Positions 30,207 through 38,217 of a stretch of 40,517 nucleotides of DNA are shown here, piece by piece. The stretch is from NCBI GenBank assembly GCA_027604705.1, contig JADHYV010000121.1:1-40517 (forward strand), given 5' to 3'. Under the pieces are notes generated by a model that saw nothing but the letters and a program-made list of their open reading frames with translations, was not told where the DNA came from and made no database searches. Origin of the DNA: Allomyces arbusculus (Eukaryota; Blastocladiomycota; Blastocladiomycetes; Blastocladiales; Blastocladiaceae). The position numbers and the translations under genes are program-made. How positions within the stretch are numbered: the stretch's first letter is position 1; each line of letters begins with the position of its first letter.

Positions 30207-31238
30207 GATGGGTGCGCGACGAAGAGCGGCGGGTGCGTTCGGGTTTGGGCGAGATCACTCGGTCAACGAGCACAGTTGGTGGAGAGTAAACTTGCGGGGA
30301 GGCCCGCGCATATTTGATGGACCGGCATCGACGTCGTGCGCACACCGTCGATCCTTGAACGTGGAGAAGCGTCAGCGTGTATCCGTCCACGGTTGCGCGC
30401 GATCATCTCCGTTTCGCCAGGCGCTGTTCTTCCACTGTGATCTGCAACGATCTGCAGCCATGCTCGCCACACGCCCGGCCCGTTGCAGCCCGACACGGAG
30501 TCGGCCCAGTCTCGAGCCAACGCAACGTGGTGGAGCATTGGCGTGCTTCTCCACCCTATCCAAAACCTTCGCCAACCGTTCTGATCCGGCGCCGGCCCGG
30601 AAAACAATACCCTGGCGCCTCCCCGGGCACACCATTGAACAATGGCGTGGCGACGGTTCAGGTGGCGAGGACTCTCATCACCAAGCCTCGAAGGCCCCAG
30701 CCCGCTGCAGCGCGGCGGCGCCTGCCTGCATGCATCAACACGGAGAAACTTGGCGTGGAGGTTTGGTCGGCGCGGTCGGCGTCAGTGGTGTACGGTCAGG
30801 TCAAATGCGAGGTTTATTGAGCCTTGATCATTGATGGGCGCGCATGGTGTGCCTCACACGTTCGTGCAAGGCCGCTCGCAACTGGCTCGACAAGATTGAC
30901 TGATTCTCGCAAATTCTGTCCAATTGCACGCCAAGCGGCATCCAGTCGTGCCTGTGATTCGCGACGAGTCGAGATATTATAGGAGGCGGATCGGAAGTGG
31001 ACAGTGGAGGCGAGCCTCACGATTAAATCGCAATCAAACCGAGCACGCAACAGTTCACGTGAGTAGGACGCATTTCTCCATCGCGTCGGACCTGGCCCTG
31101 CTCGCCCGTTGTTGAATCGGCAACGCCATTCGCGATTTGGATCAAATATACACACTCGCGGACACTTGTCGCAACGTGTCGCATTACTCACCGCCAGCTC
31201 ACCGCCCCCGAATCGATCCGACCGTCGAGCCAGCCACG
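30207..31238. other. Divergent intergenic region upstream of SLX9
   Basis: About 1 kb lies between the start codons of the minus-strand membrane protein and SLX9 (+). It includes AT-richer stretches near 30,965-30,985 (GATATTATAG) and 31,140-31,150 (CAAATATACA), the latter about 95 bp before the SLX9 ATG and usable as a weak TATA element. No gene is supported. Confidence 0.45.
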
Positions 31239-31843
31239 ATGCCCAAGGCAACGAGCAGCCGCCAACCTGCGGCCACTACCGCACGTGCTAGCCGCGCCGC
31301 TGCCTCCACTGGCAACTCGATTGGCAAAAAGACGGCGCCCAAGAAGGAAAAGCTCGTACAGAAGCGCGAGCAATGGATGGACAGTGCGTACTGCACTGCA
31401 TCACGCAGCCTCGCCGTGCAGCTCCTGACGCGGAGAATGATCAGAGCTGCGCACGACCAAGAAATCGCGCAACGCGCCCAAACTCGCGGGCAAGCCGCTC
31501 CTGTCGCTCGCGACCGACCTGATCCATGAACTCAAGCTCGCCAAGACGGCCGACGAGATTGTGGCCAAGATGATGGCTGACGCGCCCGAGCCGGAACCGG
31601 CAGGACCAGCGGCGCCGGCCAAGCAGTTGTCGCGCAAGGCGCGGCAGAAGAACGTGTACGTTGCTCGAATCAATTTGGGTGTGCGAGTCATTGATGCGTA
31701 TCGCTGACGAGCGCGTGGATTTGTGTAGCCAAGCCGAAGCGCAGCGGTTCCAAGCAGTCATCAACCACGCCGCGTTCCGGGCCGACCCATTTGCCACGAT
31801 CCAGCTGCACTTGCAGAATACCCTGCAGCCAGGATCGCAGTAA
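31239..31843 (+). CDS. SLX9: Ribosome biogenesis protein SLX9
   Basis: Small nucleolar protein of the Slx9/FAM207A family, involved in pre-40S maturation and export (known for yeast). Exons are 31239-31383, 31445-31655 and 31729-31843; introns 61 and 73 bp; 156 residues. A basic N-terminus (KKTAPKKEKLVQKREQWMD) leads into KLRTTKKSRNAPK after the first junction. A helical Ala/Glu-rich middle and a basic SRKARQKN follow. The C-terminus has the family signature after the second junction: AEAQRFQAVINHAAFRADPF, then ATIQLHLQNTL. Phases agree at both splice sites. The stop is 98 bp from the convergent UBLCP1-like gene's stop. Confidence 0.85.
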
Positions 31844-31941
31844 CGAGTGGGGGACCATGTGCTTGTTTGAATACGAAACCGTTCCATGTCCATGCCTGCC
31901 TGCCGTTCTCGAACCGCGACGCGATCCAGCCGCACACTCGA

Positions 31942-33616
31942 CTACACCGCGGCCTTGCGCCATCTCTACACGCAATACGCAGTCCTCTCCACCTTGTCAG
32001 CAATCGCGACAACGCATTCTCGACGTTTAACAACAACCAGTGCGTACCGTGTGGTCCATACTCGTCACGTCCTCCACATGCCCCGCGACATGCACCAGGT
32101 ACCGCGCCACTTTCGCGCACTCTGTGTCCTTGATCGCGCCCTTGCCAGCCTTCCCCACGTACCACGGCGCGACCTTGATCCCGTTGCGCGGGTTGAGCAC
32201 GAAATTGCGGCGCATGTCGTCTACCCCCACCACCCCTCGCTGAACTCCTGCTCTTTCCAACTGGGTGGAGAACGCGTAACGTACCCACATGTAACGTATT
32301 CCGCGCCGTATAAATTCCCGGGAACCGCGCCCAGATCACGGCCAAGGGCTTAACAGGGTGCGGCGCGTCCCAGTCAGGCAGCGCCAGCTCGATCATCTAT
32401 CTAGCCCCGTCAGACAACATTCACACAGTGGAGAAGAGCAAGTTCGTCACGTACCGCAGACCGATCCAGCACAAACGCGATCCGGTACCCTGGGTGCGTC
32501 AAGAGCCCGATCCCGGCGAGTTTTGTTTCGAGTGCGGCGCGGACCGTCTGGCTCCATACGACCAGGTCATAGTGCGGGTAGAGCGTGGTCTAGGAGTCGA
32601 AGCGGGTAATCGCGAGTGTCGGAATGATTTTGCGGGGCAAAATCGTACCAGCATCTCGTGCGTGCCCGGACGCAACAGGTCGGCACGGCTGCGCACGCCG
32701 CGCGCGCGGCAGTCAAAGAGCGTGTGGTCCAGGTCGACGACGAGGAGTCGCTTGCCGGGCCGTGGCGCGTGGAGGATATGGATGTCGGCCTGGATTTCAT
32801 TGTCGAATGAGCGTTGGTCTGGGCGTCATCGCGGGAGGCTGTGGAGAAAGGTCGTACCATGCGAATTTGCCGCTCGAGCAAGTCGAGGACGCGTGGCACG
32901 CGCGCCAAGTCCGGCACAATCGCGGCGTCCTCGTTGTCGCGATGGTCGATGTCGTGATCGTCATCGTGTGCGCGCATCGTTTGGTTCTCCACCGACCCTT
33001 CCTCGTCCATCAGCGCGCGTGCGTCTGCAACACACATGGCCGTGCCGAACTGTATCGTCGACACACCGTCCGCGGCCGACTTGACGCTATTGCGATCCGC
33101 TCGCACCTTGGCCCGACCTGTTCCGTCCACCGCGCCCTCCTCGGCCATCATTGCGCGCACATTCGCGACGCTCACGGGCTTGACGAGATGCGCCGTCGTT
33201 GCACTGTGGCGTTCCGCTTGCGCCTTGGCCCCATCCGTTTCCTCCACCGTGCCTTCCGCGTCCATCACTGCACGTGCAGCTACGACGCTCACAGCCGGAA
33301 CGAGATGCGCCGTCGTGCCATTTTCCAGACCCAAATCGACGAGCTTGGTGGAATTGGCCGGAAATTGGCCGTCGTGGGCGAGTCCGGCCAGATCCAACCC
33401 GGTCCCGGATGCGCCCATTACTCTGGCCAGCGCGTCTTTGAGGTCACCGACCGTTGCAGTCGGCAAGTGCAGGAACAGCGCGTTGGGATCAGGTTGGGGA
33501 GCGGCAGCGGGAGCGCGGACGAGCACGACGTGGATCGGGTGCGTCGCGGGGGTTTCGACCGTGAATTCGAGTATTGCCGGTGGCAGCTGTGTGTGAGTGG
33601 AGGCTGAGATCATCAT
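31942..33616 (-). CDS. UBLCP1: UBLCP1-like nuclear phosphatase, copy A
   Basis: Ubiquitin-like-domain CTD-type phosphatase, a HAD-fold enzyme that in animals binds and dephosphorylates nuclear 26S proteasome (known). Six exons: 33616-32858, 32789-32649, 32589-32455, 32396-32285, 32220-32048 and 31965-31942; introns 58-82 bp; 447 residues. An N-terminal ubiquitin-like domain (about residues 10-95, with TVGDLKDALARVMG and KLVDLGLENGTTAHL) is followed by three degenerate ~38-residue repeats. The catalytic domain starts with the DxDxT motif (LLVVDLDHT, D272 and D274), then LLRPGTHEML, YDLVVWSQT, VKPLAVIWARFPGIY and VDDMRRNFVLNPRNGIKV. It ends RWRKAAV. All catalytic motifs are present. Copy B lies 317 bp upstream in the same orientation. 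Confidence 0.9.
32980..33320 (-). repeat. Three in-frame ~115-bp degenerate repeats within UBLCP1 copy A
   Basis: The coding strand repeats a block around (T)TAHLV..VSVA..RA(V/M)M..EG(T/A)V three times: VSVVAARAVMDAEGTVE, VSVANVRAMMAEEGAVD and MCVADARALMDEEGSVE. The block lies between the ubiquitin-like and phosphatase domains. Copy B has no equivalent expansion and is 63 residues shorter overall. Confidence 0.85.
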
Positions 33617-33932
33617 CTTGGCGAAGAGGGTGTGTCGTGACGTTGATGGTGATGGGGATGCAGGGAAATTGAGAGTCGTGAGAACGATGAGGGTGAGCGA
33701 TCTGCGTGTCCAGCAACGGCCAGTCTCACGCTCAACCCACAGTTTTAGTTCCCGGCGCTTTGGACCGTGTCGGCAATTCAAGTCCTGTCTGACCATTCTG
33801 ACGGGGAAGGCCCCCCAGAGAAATTAGGAACAGTTGAAAATATAGTTGCGGTTGGACGACATAATGAATAGATAGAGGAGCAGTGGATATCCGCGCATCG
33901 CGCGCACCTGGTCACCGTACTCAGATCCCGAC
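33617..33932. promoter_or_regulatory. Spacer between tandem UBLCP1-like genes
   Basis: 316 bp between the copy A start codon and the copy B stop codon (both minus), so it must hold the copy A promoter and the copy B 3' end. An AT-richer stretch lies at about 33,830-33,880. No gene is supported. Confidence 0.5.
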
Positions 33933-35436
33933 CTACTTCTTGGGCGGAAACCTGCGCCATTTCTAGGCATTTGCGAGACCGACCCTGATCAGCATGCGCG
34001 CTCACGCCTTCCGACCGCTGGTGTTGAACGTACCCTGTGATCGACGGCCGTCACGTCCTCCACATTCCCCGCCAAGTGGACCAAGTACCGCGTCACCTTG
34101 GCGCACTCGTTGTCGGGCGACTTGGTGCCCTTGGCTACATGCCACGGCGAGACCTTAATCCCGTTGCGCGGATTGAGCGCGAAGTTGCGGCTCAGGTCGT
34201 CTATGACCAGTACGAGATGAGCGCGGATTCAGGACGGAAATACCGTGCGGAGAGTATCCAACGTACCAATATGCACCGTGTTGTGCGGCGCGTAGATGCC
34301 CGGGAACCGCGCCCAGATAATAGCGAGCGGTTTCACTTGGTGCGGCGTGTCGCGCGCGGGGGAGGTGACCTCAAACATCTACGGATATGCGCGATGTCGA
34401 TCAATACCCGCGGCATGATAACGTTGGAGGTTGACGGGCGAGTGAATTCGTACCGCGGTGCGGTCGAGCACAAACGAAATCGAGTACTGCGGGTGCGTGA
34501 GCAGGCCCATGTCGGTGACTTTGCGCTCAAGCGCGTGCCACGACGTCTGGCTCCAAATGACGAGGTCGTAGTGCGCGTAGAGGGTGGTCTACGACATGGC
34601 GCAGTGGAAATAAGTCGTGCGAGACCCAGGAGCGAGCGGCACGCTTACCGACTCACGTACGAGCATATCGTGCGTGCCAGGGCGCAACAGGTCGGACCGG
34701 TTGCGCACGCCGCGCGCGCGACAATCAAAGATGGTGTGGTCAAGATCGAGCACGAGCAGTCGCTTGCCCGGCCGCGGTGCGTTAATCAAATTGATTTCCG
34801 TCTGCGGCCCGAGTGAGTCAGTCGCGCCATGGATCCAGTCTGAGACTGAGCACACCGACAGCGCACCTGGCGCGTGTACCGCTCAAGCAGCGTCATGATG
34901 TGCGGCAACCGCACAAGGTCGACCACTTCCTCCACCTCGTCTGCGACACCTTCATTGTCCTCTTCGTCGCCAGGTGCCGCCAGGACCTGCCGCTTCTCGT
35001 CCCCACCGTGCATCTCGTCCTCGGACCCGCGCTTCTTCTTGCGTGGCGGAGGTGCTGGCTCGACAAACCGGTCGGCGACGGGCGTGCCCATGAGCCGGAC
35101 CGTCGTGCCCGGTTTCAAGTCCAGGGCTGCGAGTTTGGAGTCGTCGGCGGGCAGCTTGCCGCGGACGAGGCCGAGCAGTTTCTGCGCGTCGGCAGGAACA
35201 CGGGTCGCGCTGGCGAGTAGGTGCTTGAGGTCGCCGACGGTCGCTGCGGTGAGGTCCAGGACGAGCGTCGCGGTGGGGTCGGTAGAGGATGGAGGGACGG
35301 GCGGCGTGCCGCCTGCGACGAGAACTATGCGGAACGTGTGGGACCCGGCCCACTTGACGGCGAGCTCGAGTGCGGAGGGCGACGAGGATCCGGGGGGATC
35401 GCGGGGCGGATCCATGGCGGCAGGTGGTGAGATCAT
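33933..35436 (-). CDS. UBLCP1: UBLCP1-like nuclear phosphatase, copy B
   Basis: Tandem paralogue of copy A with the same six-exon plan: 35436-34867, 34801-34661, 34588-34454, 34378-34267, 34200-34034 and 33962-33933; introns 65-75 bp; 384 residues. Exons 2, 3 and 4 are the same length as in copy A (141, 135 and 112 nt) with the same phases. The ubiquitin-like domain (TVGDLKHLLASATRVPADA, KLLGLVRGKLPADDSK) is followed by PPPRKKKRGSEDE, a likely nuclear localisation signal, and an acidic linker. The catalytic domain has LLVLDLDHTIFD (D209, D211), YDLVIWSQT, VKPLAIIWARFPGIY and DDLSRNFALNPRNGIKV. The 30-nt last exon gives KWRRFPPKK, matching the C-terminal end of animal UBLCP1. It probably carries the ancestral-like architecture of the pair. 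Confidence 0.9.
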
Positions 35437-36097
35437 CGGGAGGATCGGGGACGTGCAGGCGCCCGAGCTGCTGAGTGGTGCAGTCGAAAGAGGGCGCGGG
35501 GCTCGAACCGGTGCCGGAAGAGGATGAACTGGAGGTGACGAGGCTGCGTCGTGTCCGATGGTGTTGGAAGTGCTGCAGAATGCGGCCGCTGTGTCGAGCC
35601 GTCTCGGCGCCGCCCGCGCTCCTGAGCAGGAACAACGGAAGGAGCTGCGCCAGGCCGAGGGTCAACGGCCGCGGTGGCGAGACGCGACGGGCGTGGACCT
35701 GCCGACCCACGTGGCGCATGCCATGGGCACGTGGGAGGGCGCGAGACACTTGCGCGCGATCGGCGTCCGTTGCGCTGCGCCAGGTGCGCGGTCACGCCAG
35801 CCGGCCCATCACCGCATCGCAGCGTCGCGCTCGCTCGCTTCGCCACGGCATTTTGCCTCTTTGCTTCTTGCACGCATCGGCCGCGATTCTTCCGACGAGC
35901 TCGTCCAGTCCCCGCACTTACCTTGCCTTGCATTGCACCAGCATCAAGCTGGCCGCTCAACTCGCTCAAGCTGCGCCCACCGTCTCCACCATCGACGCTC
36001 CCGTAAATCGGCACACTGTTGCGTTGCTGAACTCTTAAGCTCGAGTCCGACAGCGTCTCCATTGCACTCGTCTCTCCACCTGCTTGCACGACCAACC
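35437..36097. promoter_or_regulatory. Divergent intergenic region UBLCP1-B / nucleotide-sugar transporter
   Basis: 661 bp between two start codons on opposite strands. The transporter frame remains open through most of it (to about 35,558), but the translation is Arg/His/Ser-rich and unlike the family, so it is read as leader. No TATA box was seen. Confidence 0.5.
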
Positions 36098-37330
36098 ATG
36101 GGCGCATTACCGCGCCTCGCCGGCCCGCGAGCCCTCTCGCTCGTCACGCTCACGGTCCAGAACTCGCTTCTCGTCCTACTCTTGCGATACTCGCGCACGC
36201 TCCCGCAGGACGTCGGTGCACCCGTCTACTCGTCGGCCACGGCTGTGCTTCTCTGCGAGTTCATCAAGCTCGTGCTCGCCATTGCGCTCTATGTCCGCGC
36301 CACGCCCAATTCCTCGCCGACGACGTTGGTCACTGATGTTTTCTCGCCGAAATGGTACCTGCTGGCCGTGCCTGGCGTGCTCTACACGGTGCAAAACAAC
36401 TTGCAATACGTTGCAGCCACCAAACTCGATGCGGCCACATTCCAAGTCACCTACCAAATGAAACTCATCACGACGGCGCTCTGCTCGGTCTGGCTATTGC
36501 GCCGGTCGATCTCTATGCGCAAATGGTTTGCGCTTGTCGTCTTGACCTCCGGCGTCGCGCTCGTGCAATTGCCGTCGGGCACCACATCGGCATCCTCCGC
36601 GACTGCCGATGCCGAATGGGCAACACGCGTCACGGGTCTCGCAGCGGTAGCGCTCGCCTGCCTTCTGTCGGGTCTCGCGGGCGTCTACTTTGAAAAGCTG
36701 CTCAAGGGGTCCACGACGTCACTGTGGATCCGCAACGTGCAACTTTCCCTCTTCTCGCTCGTCCCGGCGCTCTTCGGTGTGCTCGTCGTCGACGGCGCGC
36801 ATGTGCGCACCTACGGTTTCTTTGCCGGATACTCGAAATGGACCTGGGCGGCCATCCTGTGCCAGGCGCTCGGCGGCCTGCTCGTCTCGCTTGTCGTCAA
36901 GTATGCCGATAACATTCTCAAGGGGTTCGCAACGTCCGTCTCGATCCTGCTCTCGTCAATCGCCTCCGTCTACCTGTTCAGCGTGCACCTCGCGGCCCAT
37001 TTTGTCGCGGGCGCGGCACTCGTCATTGTTGCGACGTACCTCTACGGGTTGCCCGATAAGACCCCTGTCAGTAAAACCGCCGCGTGGAAAGCCGGATCCA
37101 CACCAGACGATGCGGCGGAAGCGCTCTTGCCGCCTGTCGGTGGCCGTGGCCGACGCCGTGCGTCGGTCGCCAAGGCATTGCAACTGGCGCGGAATGCGAG
37201 CGATATGAATTTGAATGGGCGGCCGCTCGCGTCGCCCGTGGTCGAGGTCCCGCCGCTCCCGCCGGTACCGGCGGCCACGAGGTTGCATCATGTCGCGCCC
37301 GCGGTCATGGGCGAGTGGAAGGCGCGTTGA
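36098..37330 (+). CDS. Golgi nucleotide-sugar transporter (SLC35A family)
   Basis: Predicted UDP-sugar/UMP antiporter of the SLC35A (UDP-galactose/UDP-GlcNAc/CMP-sialic-acid transporter) family, about ten membrane segments, Golgi membrane. Single exon, 410 residues from ATG 36098 (MGALPRLAGPRALSLVTLTV). Family signatures in order: LLRYSRTL, YSSATAVLLCEFIKL, VPGVLYTVQNNLQYVAATKL, DAATFQVTYQMKLITTALCS, LRRSISMRKWFALVVLTSGV, GLAGVYFEKLLKGS, LWIRNVQLSLFS and GGLLVSLVVKYADNILKGFA. A ~65-residue hydrophilic C-terminal tail with a basic cluster follows the last segment. Length and topology are normal. UDP-galactose or UDP-GlcNAc is the most likely substrate, but sequence alone does not decide. Confidence 0.92.
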   Translation: MGALPRLAGPRALSLVTLTVQNSLLVLLLRYSRTLPQDVGAPVYSSATAVLLCEFIKLVLAIALYVRATPNSSPTTLVTDVFSPKWYLLAVPGVLYTVQNNLQYVAATKLDAATFQVTYQMKLITTALCSVWLLRRSISMRKWFALVVLTSGVALVQLPSGTTSASSATADAEWATRVTGLAAVALACLLSGLAGVYFEKLLKGSTTSLWIRNVQLSLFSLVPALFGVLVVDGAHVRTYGFFAGYSKWTWAAILCQALGGLLVSLVVKYADNILKGFATSVSILLSSIASVYLFSVHLAAHFVAGAALVIVATYLYGLPDKTPVSKTAAWKAGSTPDDAAEALLPPVGGRGRRRASVAKALQLARNASDMNLNGRPLASPVVEVPPLPPVPAATRLHHVAPAVMGEWKAR

Positions 37331-38217
37331 TGCATGAGGTCAGTGCGATCAATGCAAAGGGTCGCTGGGGGGTTGGGAACCGGCGACGAGACATGACAGT
37401 GATGTTTTGTGGTGCATTTTGTTTTTTTTTTTTTTCGATTTTGATTTGATTGGGCGTTTGGGTCAGTGCTTGAATGATTGAATAGAGTCCTCCATTCTTT
37501 GGTGAGTTTAATTGGAAGTTGCCCAGCAAGCGCGTTAAAGTCAAAGGATGATGCCAAATTTGGTCACAAATGCCGAAACCACAAATCCCAAAATGATGGT
37601 TGTTGCATATCTGTGCATGGCGAAGCGACACGAAGTCAACAAGACTGGCCAGGATGGCGAAGCGAGGTTACATTGCTCATGTTATTGATGCCGGTCTCTG
37701 TTGCTAAGAAAATCTTGTCAAATGCCAGAAGCTGCATGTGTAACATGACACTCGAGGGACCAAGGAGGTGGTCTATGTAGTTCTTTCCGGTATTCTGTTT
37801 CTCTGCTTCATGGCAGGTTCAAACCCTGCTGGAGCAATGAATCCAGCTCCTCGAGTCCTGATGAAGAGCTCGCGGTATGTCTTCTTCATGATCTTTTTAT
37901 TGTTGCCATGTCTGAACGCAAAGACAGCCACTCTGCTTTGTCGCTTGAGGTTCGCTCGACGAATGATGCGTCGCACGGAATACGCGCCAAGGATCAGTGT
38001 AAGTCTCCGAGTCAGACCCTCCCCTGAAGGAAATCCACCAGCTCCTGGCCCCTGTCGGCGACCCACTGTTCCACCTCAACGCGCGCGCCCGTGGACCGCC
38101 CGCACCCACCAGCGCGATGCAGCCAGACCAGCAACCAAACAACTGCCAGCGACTTCAACCAGCCAGTGCACCACCAACGACGCCCCGGCCCCCATCGCGG
38201 GCTTGCTGCCGCAAATC
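37331..38217. other. Intergenic region upstream of right channel copy
   Basis: About 890 bp, visibly less GC-rich than the rest. It holds a T14 run at 37,422-37,435, probably in the 3' region of the sugar-transporter gene, and a tRNA-like B-box/T-arm at 37,813-37,829. From about 38,040 it resembles the region upstream of the left channel copy. The frame of the right channel gene is open back to 37,768, but that part does not match the left copy and is treated as non-coding. Confidence 0.5.
37422..37435. repeat. T14 homopolymer
   Basis: Fourteen consecutive T about 90 bp after the sugar-transporter stop. It could be part of its 3' UTR or the trace of an old reverse-transcribed insertion tail read on the other strand. 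No flanking duplication was identified. Confidence 0.9.

Noticed and set aside
35490-35540. B-box-like GGTTCGAGCCC on the minus strand
   Set aside because: The flanking bases do not pair into a T-stem and no tRNA body precedes it.
35558-36097. 180-codon N-terminal extension of the nucleotide-sugar transporter
   Set aside because: The frame is open, but the translation is Arg/His/Ser-rich, the family starts just before the first membrane segment, and ATG 36098 gives normal length and topology.
37768-38217. N-terminal extension of the right channel copy by 150 codons
   Set aside because: The left copy has no matching sequence beyond the conserved MSSTT start, and the extension covers AT-rich intergenic DNA with a tRNA-like relic.
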